A stretch of DNA of 64,000 nt from an uncultured Lachnospiraceae bacterium (GTDB lineage Bacteria; Bacillota; Clostridia; Lachnospirales; Lachnospiraceae), in assembly GCA_947586255.1 (NCBI GenBank), contig CANPXP010000002.1, positions 1 to 64,000 of the forward strand. The letters run 5' to 3'. How positions within the stretch are numbered: the first letter of the stretch is position 1; every line of letters begins with the position of its first letter. The position numbers and the translations under genes were made by a program. Under the pieces are notes generated by a model. That model had not been told where the DNA came from. It saw only the letters and a program-made list of their open reading frames with translations, and made no database searches. Positions 24,214 through 33,223 of this stretch are shown one piece after another.

Positions 24214-25989
24214 TCAGATGAGTTCCTCATACTTCCGCCGAACAGCCTTTCCGTTTACAATTTCATAGATATCGTCGCAGTTTTTGATAGTCGTCAGGCG
24301 ATGCGCGATAATGACCAGCGTCATCTTGCCGTGTAGCGCGTCGATCGCCTCCATGACAGCCTTTTCCGTCTCATTATCCAGCGCCGAAGTGGCTTCGTCC
24401 AGGATCAGAATATCCGGATCGTGATACAGGGCTCTGGCGATACCGATTCTCTGCCTCTGCCCGCCGGACAGCCGCACGCCCCGATCTCCCACCTCCGTGT
24501 AGATCCCCTCGGACAGCGTTGACACGAAATCGGCCAGCTCCGCCTTTTTCAGCGCATCCCACACCAGCGCCTCATCTATCTCCTTCTCCTCTATCCCAAA
24601 CGCCACGTTTTCACGGACGGAAGCGTCCGAGAGATAGATGCTCTGCGGCACATAGCCGATGCTTCTGCTCCATATGCCGGGAATCCTGCGGATATTGATA
24701 TCGTCCATCAGGATCTCGCCCTGACCCGGCGTCAGCACACCCAGAATCAGATCCGCCAGCGTGGACTTGCCCGCGCCGGACTCCCCGACGAAGGCGACCG
24801 ATCTTCCCTTGGGGATCTCGAGACTCAGATCATCCAGGACATTTTTCTGATCCGCATTGTATGCAAAGGTGAGATGGCGTATATGGATGGCTTCCCTGAA
24901 ATTCCTGCCCTGATATTTCGTCTCGTCCTCCGCCTCCACACTGAAGAATTTGTCATGAAACCGGCGGGCCTCTATCAGGTTCTCATAGACCGCATCCAGA
25001 CTGGACAGGGCACTGGTGATCGTGTTGACGGACATGGAAACCTTGCCAAGAGCCGGCAGTATACGGAAAGCCCCGATGGCAAAAGCTGCCAGCACGGCCA
25101 CAAAGTTCTGCGGGTCCGTGAGATTCACGATCCGGACGCCCAGGATCGCCATAATCCCCGTAACGCAGACGGCCTCGATGATATACGCGGGGATCTCACT
25201 GCCGATTCCCTGCACGACCAGCGCGTTCTGCTGTCTGCTGACATTCTCCTCATACTCCCTGATAAAATATTTCTGCTTGCGCATCACCAAGACTTCCTTA
25301 ATTCCCTGAAACGCCTGCAGAAGCGCCTTGGAGGCCCGGATGTTGTACGTTCTGATGCGAACGCCCGCCCGCTCCATCTGTCTCCTGAAGAATACGACGA
25401 TGAGCAGCAGACACAGAATGGCTGACAGCAGAACGCCCACCGCAATCTGCCAGTCCTTGCAGCACATGTAAATGCCGATGAACAGCACCGTAAACATCTG
25501 GACAATAATCTGCAGGAGCGCATTGATAATATTGTACAGATAGCTCACATCTCCGCTGACGCCCTGGATCAGTTCGTTCACATTCTGCCGCAGGAAAAAG
25601 TCATATCCTCTGTTCATATAGGACTGCATCATATAGACGGAACATTCCCGTCTCACCTTGCAGGAATACTTGTTTTTGACCCAGCTGAGAAAAATAAAGT
25701 ACAGATTCTTGAAAAGGTAGACGCAGACCACCGCAGCCACTACGGAAATAACCAGCTGCTCATTTGTATGAATCCCCAGGGCATCCGTTGCCCGCTTGAT
25801 ATAGGGAACCGCAAAGAGCTGTTCCGGCTGCAGCAGGGCATTGACCAACGGCACGACGACGGAGACGCCCAACATCTCCAACGCTGCCGCGAGAGCCGAG
25901 CACAACAGGACGCCCACGCCCAGTATTTTCTGGCCGCGGGTCAGAATCCGCCATAATTTACAGAATATCTCGGTTGCTTTTTTCATCAT
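24214..25989 (-). CDS. ABC flippase, PglK/MsbA-like (permease fused to ATPase)
   Basis: This is a 591-residue half-transporter. About six membrane segments fill residues 1-320 and an ATPase domain follows. Walker A is GESGAGKSTLADLI, the signature is VRLSGGQRQRIGIARAL, Walker B is ILILDEATSALDNETE, and the H-loop is IIAHRLTT. The family exports lipid-linked oligosaccharides or lipids as a dimer. The start is ATG 25989, which overlaps the upstream stop (ATGATGA); the track start at 26049 is within the upstream gene. One of three such transporters here. Confidence 0.85.
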   Translation of the reverse strand: MMKKATEIFCKLWRILTRGQKILGVGVLLCSALAAALEMLGVSVVVPLVNALLQPEQLFAVPYIKRATDALGIHTNEQLVISVVAAVVCVYLFKNLYFIFLSWVKNKYSCKVRRECSVYMMQSYMNRGYDFFLRQNVNELIQGVSGDVSYLYNIINALLQIIVQMFTVLFIGIYMCCKDWQIAVGVLLSAILCLLLIVVFFRRQMERAGVRIRTYNIRASKALLQAFQGIKEVLVMRKQKYFIREYEENVSRQQNALVVQGIGSEIPAYIIEAVCVTGIMAILGVRIVNLTDPQNFVAVLAAFAIGAFRILPALGKVSMSVNTITSALSSLDAVYENLIEARRFHDKFFSVEAEDETKYQGRNFREAIHIRHLTFAYNADQKNVLDDLSLEIPKGRSVAFVGESGAGKSTLADLILGVLTPGQGEILMDDINIRRIPGIWSRSIGYVPQSIYLSDASVRENVAFGIEEKEIDEALVWDALKKAELADFVSTLSEGIYTEVGDRGVRLSGGQRQRIGIARALYHDPDILILDEATSALDNETEKAVMEAIDALHGKMTLVIIAHRLTTIKNCDDIYEIVNGKAVRRKYEELI

Positions 25990-27485
25990 ACGTCCGTCCT
26001 TCTTTGGGCAAACCATTTGTTCCACAATTTCTTTCCATATTCCTTCCACAGCTGCAGCAGCAGCAGGAAATAGGCGATATAGAAAATGCCGAAATTATAC
26101 ACCACATATCTCTGCAGTCCGATAAACACAACGGATATAATGGCCACCATGCAGACGTTCACGGTCAGAACGGCCGTCATAAATTCCGCATAAGCGCGGT
26201 CCACTTTTCTGTCCTTATACGCCCATACCGTCAGAGCGATTGCCGAGACATACGCAAACAGCGTATACAGATGACACAGAACATAAATCTCCTCGATCTT
26301 AAAGAAAACCGTGAAGATAAAGGGCTGAGCCATCAATAACAGCGTGTGGTACAGGAATCTGCCGAAATGCGCCCCAAGCAGCGTAAGTCCGATCTGCAGG
26401 CGGCTGTCTCCCATACTCGCCGTCAGCGCACCTGTCAACAATCCGATTTTGCCGACGCCGCCCTCAATATCCTGCCACATCCACAAGCCGGGGCTGGCAT
26501 ATGCATATCTGGCGCGGTCGCCGTCCACAGCCGCGTAGTAGGCAAGGAACCTCTCTCTCTGCGCCTCATCCGCAAAGAGTTTATAATCCTCATAATCCGC
26601 CTCATACATTCCTTTGGAGAAGATCAGCGTCGCATACTGCCCAGACAGCGTCGCCCCGGCGACAGCGGTATCGATCTCTATCGCTGCCGCTTCCTCTTCC
26701 GTCATTCCGGCCGCGGCCGCATTCTCCGCCGCCTCCTGCTTCATCTGCATATTTTCCCGCATCGCCTTGTAGCTCGCGACGCCCCGCGCTGTCATCCACA
26801 CACCGGCCACGCAGATCAGCAGGCAACCCGCCAGACCGACGACCGCTCCCGGGATACACTTGCCTCGCTTTTCACGGCATCTCATAACCACAATATAAAA
26901 AAACGCGATACCGGTCACGCCGAACAGCAGCTGCAGCTGTGATCTGGTAGACGCCAGGAGCAGTGTCACGCCAAAGAGAAGCGCCTCCCACCGGAAACGT
27001 CTGGTCCAGACCGTTTCCAAAAGCACTGCCATAAACAGATAGTACAACCCATAGGCGATCCCTTCCGTGGCGATCCGTTTGGGCGTCATGCACTCCGGCA
27101 GATCTGTAGTAAACGGCAGAAGTGCCATGAGATAAATGCAAAAGCTCTCCCAGTATTTCAGATGAAACCTTCTGTGAAGGAGCGCTACAAATATCTGGAC
27201 GCAGACTGCCGAGAGCGCCGCCTGCCCCACCGCCGCCGCGTACAGATACGACTCCTCCCCGAACAGCAGTCTGAACACCTGCAAAAAGAGCGGATACACG
27301 GGCATCACACCCTCCACATATCCGTCAAAGCTTGTATAGCTCCAGCTGTCGTCAAACAGCACATATCCGCCCGCTCCCGGAAACAGGAATACCGCCATAG
27401 AACACAGAAACAGCACCGCCGCAAACAGCCGTCCGGCAGTTCTGTCATCCATGCGACTGATACGCCCTTTCACCTCAGTTCCCAT
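25986..27485 (-). CDS. Polytopic membrane protein, GT-C-like
   Basis: The 499-residue protein has about ten hydrophobic segments. After the first (AAVLFLCSMAVFLFPGAG) comes VLFDDSWSYTSFDGY, an acidic pair in the first outer loop as in GT-C glycosyltransferases. A large hydrophilic loop in the middle (about residues 225-310) contains an alanine/glutamate-rich stretch, AAENAAAAGMTEEEAAAIE. It lies between two ABC flippase genes. A role as extracytoplasmic glycosyltransferase is inferred from topology and the DD motif only. Ribosome binding site: AAGAGGAG. Confidence 0.55.
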   Translation of the reverse strand: MGTEVKGRISRMDDRTAGRLFAAVLFLCSMAVFLFPGAGGYVLFDDSWSYTSFDGYVEGVMPVYPLFLQVFRLLFGEESYLYAAAVGQAALSAVCVQIFVALLHRRFHLKYWESFCIYLMALLPFTTDLPECMTPKRIATEGIAYGLYYLFMAVLLETVWTRRFRWEALLFGVTLLLASTRSQLQLLFGVTGIAFFYIVVMRCREKRGKCIPGAVVGLAGCLLICVAGVWMTARGVASYKAMRENMQMKQEAAENAAAAGMTEEEAAAIEIDTAVAGATLSGQYATLIFSKGMYEADYEDYKLFADEAQRERFLAYYAAVDGDRARYAYASPGLWMWQDIEGGVGKIGLLTGALTASMGDSRLQIGLTLLGAHFGRFLYHTLLLMAQPFIFTVFFKIEEIYVLCHLYTLFAYVSAIALTVWAYKDRKVDRAYAEFMTAVLTVNVCMVAIISVVFIGLQRYVVYNFGIFYIAYFLLLLQLWKEYGKKLWNKWFAQRRTDV

Positions 27486-27505
27486 ACGTCCGCTCCTCTT
27501 TGGTC

Positions 27506-29275
27506 CTACTCATCAAAAACCTCTTCCCTGCGCTTCTGTGTCACACGTCCGTCCTCCACCGCGTAGATGATGTCCGCATTTCTGATGGTCGTCAGCCGAT
27601 GAGCGATGATAATCATCGTTTTCATGCCCTGCAGGCGCTCAATCGCCTCCATGACCGCCGCCTCCGTATCGTTGTCCAACGCGGACGTCGCCTCGTCCAA
27701 AACGAGAATTTCCGGATCGTGATACAGTGCTCTGGCAATCCCGATTCTCTGTCTCTGCCCACCGGAGAGCCGGACACCTCTGTCTCCCACAATCGTGTCC
27801 AGGCCATAGGCCAGACTGTCCACAAACTCGGACAACTGCGCTTCATCCATCGCCTGACGCACCGCATTCTCGTCGATCTCTTTCTCATCGACGCCGAAGG
27901 CGATATTGTTCCGGATCGTGTCATCCGACAGGTAGATGACCTGCGGGATATAGCCCACCTGCGACCGCCAGGTCTTCGGCTTCTCAAAGACATCCAGGCC
28001 GTCCGCCGTCACCCTCCCTGTCTGTGGTGTCAAAAGCCCCAGAATGATATCCACCATAGTCGTCTTGCCTGCACCGGAAGCGCCGATGAATGCCACCGTC
28101 TTTCCTTTGGGAATGCTGAAGTTCGCATCCCGGATAACAGGCTCGTCCGTATCCGGATAGCAGTAAGTCACATGTTCAATACGAACATCTCCCTGCAGCC
28201 GCCAGTCCTCCCGCACCTCGGCGTCCTGCTTTCCGACATAATCCTCGATTTCCCGCAAATCATGATAGATCAGATCGACGCTCGGCAGCGCATACAGAAT
28301 ACTGGTTGTGTACTCATTCAGCTTGCCGACGCTCGGCATCAGCCGAAACGCCGCCACCGCGAATATGCCGAGCTGCGGGATGAAGTAGGCGAAATCCGCC
28401 TCACCGAAAAACATCTTCACGACAATCGCCAGCAGCAGGCCTGTCATGCAGATCGCCTCCACCACATACTTGGGCAGAATGGAGAGCGTCCTGCTGATCC
28501 AGAGTCCCCGCGCATATTTCTCGTAATACTGCTCATATTCCCTGCTGAAAAAAGCTTCCCGACCCAGTATCTTAATTTCCTTGACGCCTCCAATGGACTG
28601 ATTCATCCACTGGAAAATCTTCTCCCTGTAGCCCTGGTTCTCCCGCCCCAGCCTGCTGGCATACTTCTTGGTGAAAACCAGGAACCCGCCGGCACAGGAG
28701 ATCAGCAGCCCCAGTATAATCACCGTGATGGACTTACTGACAATGAACAGATAAATGCCCATCACAGTGCACACGGTGATCTCCGTGATCAGCTCCAGTC
28801 CATACATGATGACCTGCACGAAATAATTGGTATCCTCCTGCAAGCTTCTCTGCAGAGTCGCTATATTCTTGTTCAGATGAAAGGTGTACGGCTCCTTCAT
28901 ATAGGTCACAAGCAGCCTTGTGGACAGCCGCCGCTGTGTGTCGTAGGAAAACCGGAAAAAGTTGCTGCGAAGCGTGATCAGATAGACGTTCTTGACAATA
29001 TAAATAACAATAATGCCCGCCGAAATCGCCGTCAGGAACCCTCTCGTACTCTGAAAGTGGAACAAATCATAAAAATATTTCAGGTACCATGTCTCCTGAA
29101 TCCTTGTCAGATTGGTGATAATATTGATATACGGATTGAAGGCTGCGACGCCCAGTAACTCCAGAAAACTGCCGATTATGACTGCCAGCAGGAGAATGGC
29201 GATCTTTCTCTTATCCTTTTTGTCAAATATATAACCCAGCTTCTTAAGCAGCCCTGTCGTCTCTCCCTTAATCAT
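27506..29275 (-). CDS. ABC flippase, PglK/MsbA-like
   Basis: The 589-residue half-transporter has the same plan as the neighbour at 24214. Membrane segments are in residues 20-330, Walker A is GASGAGKTTMVDIILG, the signature is VRLSGGQRQRIGIARAL, Walker B is ILVLDEATSALDNDTE and the switch is IIAHRLTT. The ATPase halves of the two proteins are very alike (shared VGDRGVRLSGG, ALYHDP), which suggests duplication with a membrane protein gene between them. Likely substrate: a lipid-linked oligosaccharide. A promoter candidate lies 60-90 bases upstream. Confidence 0.85.
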   Translation of the reverse strand: MIKGETTGLLKKLGYIFDKKDKRKIAILLLAVIIGSFLELLGVAAFNPYINIITNLTRIQETWYLKYFYDLFHFQSTRGFLTAISAGIIVIYIVKNVYLITLRSNFFRFSYDTQRRLSTRLLVTYMKEPYTFHLNKNIATLQRSLQEDTNYFVQVIMYGLELITEITVCTVMGIYLFIVSKSITVIILGLLISCAGGFLVFTKKYASRLGRENQGYREKIFQWMNQSIGGVKEIKILGREAFFSREYEQYYEKYARGLWISRTLSILPKYVVEAICMTGLLLAIVVKMFFGEADFAYFIPQLGIFAVAAFRLMPSVGKLNEYTTSILYALPSVDLIYHDLREIEDYVGKQDAEVREDWRLQGDVRIEHVTYCYPDTDEPVIRDANFSIPKGKTVAFIGASGAGKTTMVDIILGLLTPQTGRVTADGLDVFEKPKTWRSQVGYIPQVIYLSDDTIRNNIAFGVDEKEIDENAVRQAMDEAQLSEFVDSLAYGLDTIVGDRGVRLSGGQRQRIGIARALYHDPEILVLDEATSALDNDTEAAVMEAIERLQGMKTMIIIAHRLTTIRNADIIYAVEDGRVTQKRREEVFDE

Positions 29276-29335
29276 ACTCCCGTATCCTTCCTGTTTCGCC
29301 CGCGGTATTGTCCGCCGCCGCAGTCACCTTTTTCT

Positions 29336-29364
29336 ATTCTACCGCAAACCGGCATAGATTGCCA
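29336..29364 (-). promoter_or_regulatory. Possible sigma-A promoter upstream of the ABC flippase gene
   Basis: On the minus strand TGGCAA (29364-29359) and TAGAAT (29341-29336) are separated by 17 bases within the 133-base gap between the GT-D gene and the ABC gene, one of the longest gaps in the run. Nothing else is seen in this gap. Confidence 0.4.
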
Positions 29365-29408
29365 CCGCTTCTTCGTTTCTCCATACTCCGCCCCGAATAC
29401 CCGCCTCT

Positions 29409-30272
29409 CTACAGCCATGCCCGCACCTGCGCCAGATACTCTCCGTACCCAGCCGCCTCGTTGGCCTGCTGCCCGACGATCTCATGTTTCGCAAGCGGCG
29501 TCTTATCAGGCGCTTTGCTCAGATACCATTCATACTCCATATCCAGATTGCCGATATCCAGTACCCGGTATCCGTCCTGAAACAGATCGCGGGCAATAAA
29601 TTTGGCTGCCACGCCCACGGACAACAGAAAAAGTCTGTCCTTATCGTACTGCCTGCATGCGTCCAGGATCCGATCCAACGCACCGTACGCATCCTTCGGC
29701 GGACATATGATGCGCTCCACACTGCTGGCGAGAGAGAGCAGATCGTTCCCGACGCCGTTGTGGGTCTTCGTCCCCTCCACAACGACCACATCCTTGTCCT
29801 TCCAGATCCTTCTGATCTTGTCGAACCAGCCGCCGCACGGGCTCTTATCCTCCGCGAAGTAATAACATCTGGACACAAAAGTCGAGCCGTATATTCTGTC
29901 CGCGTTACAGTATCTCGCATAAACGCCGCGGCAGAAGAGAAAATGATCGCGCCAGAACTGCCTGCTCGCCCGGCGGTGATCGTCCAGCGTGCGGAAGATA
30001 TCCGGAATGGTCACCATCAGACCGTCATACCGGTACGCCAGAATTTCCCGCAGTCCCGCGCTGATCTCCGGCGCTGCCTTCTGCAGCACCAGATCGCCGC
30101 CCTTGATCATCACGATCTCGCCGTCCCCGAAGCGCACCATACTCTTGTCCGTGTACAGAAGCTCGTCCAGCGTTTCGTCGATCGGCATCACGCGCACGGA
30201 GGTTTTCAAAATTCCCTTCTCATACAGAAAATATACGGCTGCCGCCAGCGTATCTTTTATCAGGTTTTTCAT
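29409..30272 (-). CDS. GT-D fold glycosyltransferase (DUF1792 family)
   Basis: The 287-residue protein carries MVRFGDGEIVMI (Asp50-Gly51-Glu52), the D-x-E metal and nucleotide-binding motif of the GT-D superfold first described for the DUF1792 protein of the Fap1 glycosylation locus. VVVVEGTKTHNGVGNDLL and LFLLSVGVAAKFIARDL fit the rest of the family. It would transfer a hexose, usually glucose, onto a growing glycan. The start overlaps the upstream GT4 stop (ATGA), and the ribosome binding site is AGAAGGAAGG. Confidence 0.8.
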   Translation of the reverse strand: MKNLIKDTLAAAVYFLYEKGILKTSVRVMPIDETLDELLYTDKSMVRFGDGEIVMIKGGDLVLQKAAPEISAGLREILAYRYDGLMVTIPDIFRTLDDHRRASRQFWRDHFLFCRGVYARYCNADRIYGSTFVSRCYYFAEDKSPCGGWFDKIRRIWKDKDVVVVEGTKTHNGVGNDLLSLASSVERIICPPKDAYGALDRILDACRQYDKDRLFLLSVGVAAKFIARDLFQDGYRVLDIGNLDMEYEWYLSKAPDKTPLAKHEIVGQQANEAAGYGEYLAQVRAWL

Positions 30273-31414
30273 ATACCTTCCTTCTGAATCTTTTTCAGTA
30301 TCTCCATGATCCCGTCGTAATATTGCCGAAAAGAATATTTCTCTTCCACGGCGCGATATCCCGCCGCGCCCATCCGTCTGACCGCATCCCTGTCCGACAC
30401 GAGAAGCTCCAGTTTCCTGCAGAAATCCTCCCCGTCGCAGTCCCGGAACTGATAACCGGTCACGCCGTCCTCCACATAGCAGGCGGTTCCGTTTTTGTCG
30501 CCGCAGATCACCGGCAGGGAAAAGCCCATGGCCTCCAGCTGGGACACCGAGGCCGGTTCCCTGGTGCTGGGAATCACGAAGATGTCGGCTGCCGCATATT
30601 CGGCATCCATGTCTCTTCTCGGCACGTTCGTCTTGACTGTCACACAGTCCTCCAGCCGATGTTCCTTCACATAGGCCGTCACCTGCGCATGATGCTCCTT
30701 CTGCAGCCGCCCCGTCGCCTCCCCGATCAGTGTAGCCCGTATCCTGTACGTCCGGCGCAGCTTTTCCACGGCCTCCAGCAGCATCAGGTGGTGCTTCCTT
30801 GGCTCATATTTGCCCACACACAGAATATGGACCGTATCGCCGGCAAAATATTCTCTCTGCGCCGGACCGAGTTTCGCCTCCGCCACGAAGGGAATATAAA
30901 AATCATTTTCCTTCACTGTCACGCCGGGCTTCTGTATGCCATAGACAGGCGTCATGCGCATTCTGGGGGACAATCTGGCCACCAGCCTGTGCGCGAAGTC
31001 CGTCTTCTCCGGCTCCGACAGATACGGACTCTGATTATACAGAATGCACGGATAACCGCGCCGTCTGCAGCACAGATACGCGGCCATCGAATACACAGAT
31101 TTCTCCCGCAGTATCACCACATCCGGCCGGAACGCCCCGATCAGCTTCCACAGCTTCCGCACAGGCGGAAAACCATGCTTGATCTTAAAAACATTGGCGT
31201 CTAGATCCCTTCTGTGCAGCACATTGACATACAGCCAGTCAAAAGCCCTGTACCACAGAGAATATCCAAGCACAACGGGCTGCACACAGTCGTAATCCTC
31301 TATAATCGCCGTGTAATGACTGATGAAACACACCTCATGTCCGTGCTCCGTCAGCCCCTTCATAACGGCCATCTGATTCGTGTGATAGCGCGGGGCTATA
31401 TACAGGAATTTCAT
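30269..31414 (-). CDS. GT4 family glycosyltransferase
   Basis: The 381-residue GT-B enzyme starts MKFLYIAPRYHTNQMAVMKG. The donor lobe has HILCVGKYEPRKHHLMLLEA, and the usual GT4 acidic region is varied to FVIPSTREPASVSQLEAMGF (E-x7-E retained as EPASVSQLE). It should act in the cytoplasm on a lipid-linked acceptor. It is coupled to the GT-D gene by a 4-base overlap. Ribosome binding site: AAAGGAGAAG. Sugar specificity cannot be read. Confidence 0.8.
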   Translation of the reverse strand: MKFLYIAPRYHTNQMAVMKGLTEHGHEVCFISHYTAIIEDYDCVQPVVLGYSLWYRAFDWLYVNVLHRRDLDANVFKIKHGFPPVRKLWKLIGAFRPDVVILREKSVYSMAAYLCCRRRGYPCILYNQSPYLSEPEKTDFAHRLVARLSPRMRMTPVYGIQKPGVTVKENDFYIPFVAEAKLGPAQREYFAGDTVHILCVGKYEPRKHHLMLLEAVEKLRRTYRIRATLIGEATGRLQKEHHAQVTAYVKEHRLEDCVTVKTNVPRRDMDAEYAAADIFVIPSTREPASVSQLEAMGFSLPVICGDKNGTACYVEDGVTGYQFRDCDGEDFCRKLELLVSDRDAVRRMGAAGYRAVEEKYSFRQYYDGIMEILKKIQKEGI

Positions 31415-31450
31415 GAAACCGCTTCTCCTTTAAGGCGTCTCGCAGGCAGA

Positions 31451-33223
31451 TCACTCAGGCAGCGCGTCCTGTTCGTCCACCGTCTCCTGCGTGTACGTGT
31501 CAAAAGCGCCGGTATTTTCGTTCCGCGCAATCATCTTAGCGAAAGGATCCGTATAGGAAAGCGCACACACAGCGATTGTGAGCGCCGCACAGACAAGCAT
31601 CTGCCTGCGCATACGCTTAGCCTGTCCACTCTCCGGACCAGCCTGTGCATAAGCCGCCCGCTTCTCCAGAAGAAAACCCCGCCACTCCCCGTAGCCGCAT
31701 ACGGCGAGAGGCAGCAGCAGCGGAAAATAGAGAATCGCATAGAGTCCCTCCGCCTCCCAGAAAATATGGAACAGGAATCCGCCCACAAAAGCGAGCGGCA
31801 GCAGCGTCTCCTCCAGAGAGCTCTTCTTCCGGCGCAGAACGGCATAGAGGAACACACCCGCCAGTATCCAGGTATGTAGCAGGTTCACCCACAGTGTATA
31901 CAGATACCTGCCCCTGCCCTCAAGGAGCCACGCAAGTCCGTCCTTGCCTTTTCTCTCCCCCAGAATCCACAGCGACTGAAACGTCGGATTGTTCCACTGG
32001 GAAGATATCTTCTTGACGAAAAAGCTTATGCTAGTGCGAAGGTCTTTCGGATACCCGGCCACGATTCTCCGAATCTCTGCCATGACGGCCTCCGAGGTTC
32101 TGTCGTAATCGTAATCGTTCTCTATAAAGACGCCGTTGTTATAACCGTTATACCAGCCCGGCGCCGCCTTGCCGTCCTGCAGTCCCATGGCGATCCACGC
32201 CGTCATGGGAATCCCCCGCACGCTGTTCCCCTGATTGACGCTTCTCACATAGGCGTCCACGCCCCACCTGCCGGCGGCAAAAAAGACGAGAAGCGCTGCG
32301 ATGAGCGCGCACCTTGCCAGCGCTTTCCCCAAGCCCTCTTTCCTTCGGAGCCCGTTCCACAACCCAAGCAGCTGACAGATAATCTGGGCGATCATAAAGA
32401 TCATATAGTTGGACTTCACCACCGTGGCGATTCCCATGCTCAGTCCGCACAGCAGCAGCTGCCACCACTTCCCATCCCTGTCATAGCACAACATCATATA
32501 GAATGACAGCAGCGCAAACGCCATGCCGACCACCGTGCCGTACAGAAACGTTGCATACAAAAGCCAGGGTACAAAGAGCAATCCGACAACGGCCGTCGCG
32601 AACTCATATACCTTGCCCTTGTCCGCCCAGAGCATGCCCGCCATCTTTGCAAAAAGATAGTAAGACATCGCGATCCAGAGGCAGTTGACAAGCTGAAAAG
32701 CAACATAATTCCCGTCTCCGAACACATAGGTGAGAAGTCTGAAATAAGTCACCGCCCCGATCTGAAAAGGGAAGACATGCAGATAGTCTCCGGGCTCAAA
32801 ATCGGAATAGACATGATGATTCAGTCTCAAGGCCGCCTCGATGACATGCATCTGATCGTACTTGGGATAATACTGTCCCGCCATCACGAACGCCGCCGCC
32901 AAGATCCCGGCTGCAGCGCACACAATCAGTCCGAAGTACTTCCCGCGGATCTGTCTGCCGGAGTTCTTCCGTTTCACTTTTACCAGCACAAACGAGAAGG
33001 TGGAAAATACAACAATATGTTGTAAAAAGAAATCCCGGATATAGAATGTGTGCTCTGTGTTGATTTCCTCGACTCCCGAAGCCGTGTTGTAACGATATCC
33101 TCCCAGATAGCAGCTGCTGAAGATACTCGCCAACAGCAGATAACCAACAATCACAGCAAACAGAATCCATACGGCTCTGCGCATCAGCTCCGGCAGGGAT
33201 ATCTTTTTATCGACGCTCGACAT
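31451..33223 (-). CDS. Polytopic membrane protein, GT-C-like (PMT/GT39-type topology)
   Basis: The 590-residue protein has roughly a dozen membrane segments. The outer loop after the third holds YYPKYDQMHVIEAALRLNHH and YSDFEPGDYLHVFPFQIG, the region where GT-C enzymes keep their catalytic acidic residue. A large non-membrane loop (about residues 310-400) precedes the last segments, and a polar tail ends the protein. Function as a transferase using polyprenyl-phosphate sugar is inferred from layout. It overlaps the radical SAM gene by 17 bases. Confidence 0.55.
   Translation of the reverse strand: MSSVDKKISLPELMRRAVWILFAVIVGYLLLASIFSSCYLGGYRYNTASGVEEINTEHTFYIRDFFLQHIVVFSTFSFVLVKVKRKNSGRQIRGKYFGLIVCAAAGILAAAFVMAGQYYPKYDQMHVIEAALRLNHHVYSDFEPGDYLHVFPFQIGAVTYFRLLTYVFGDGNYVAFQLVNCLWIAMSYYLFAKMAGMLWADKGKVYEFATAVVGLLFVPWLLYATFLYGTVVGMAFALLSFYMMLCYDRDGKWWQLLLCGLSMGIATVVKSNYMIFMIAQIICQLLGLWNGLRRKEGLGKALARCALIAALLVFFAAGRWGVDAYVRSVNQGNSVRGIPMTAWIAMGLQDGKAAPGWYNGYNNGVFIENDYDYDRTSEAVMAEIRRIVAGYPKDLRTSISFFVKKISSQWNNPTFQSLWILGERKGKDGLAWLLEGRGRYLYTLWVNLLHTWILAGVFLYAVLRRKKSSLEETLLPLAFVGGFLFHIFWEAEGLYAILYFPLLLPLAVCGYGEWRGFLLEKRAAYAQAGPESGQAKRMRRQMLVCAALTIAVCALSYTDPFAKMIARNENTGAFDTYTQETVDEQDALPE

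Noticed and set aside
27500-29158. 552-codon plus-strand ORF opposite an ABC transporter gene
   Set aside because: Exact antisense shadow of an intact transporter with Walker motifs; no family features of its own.
24214-29275. Complete N-glycosylation (Pgl) system
   Set aside because: PglK-like flippases are present but no PglB/STT3-type oligosaccharyltransferase with a WWDYG motif was seen in any ORF.
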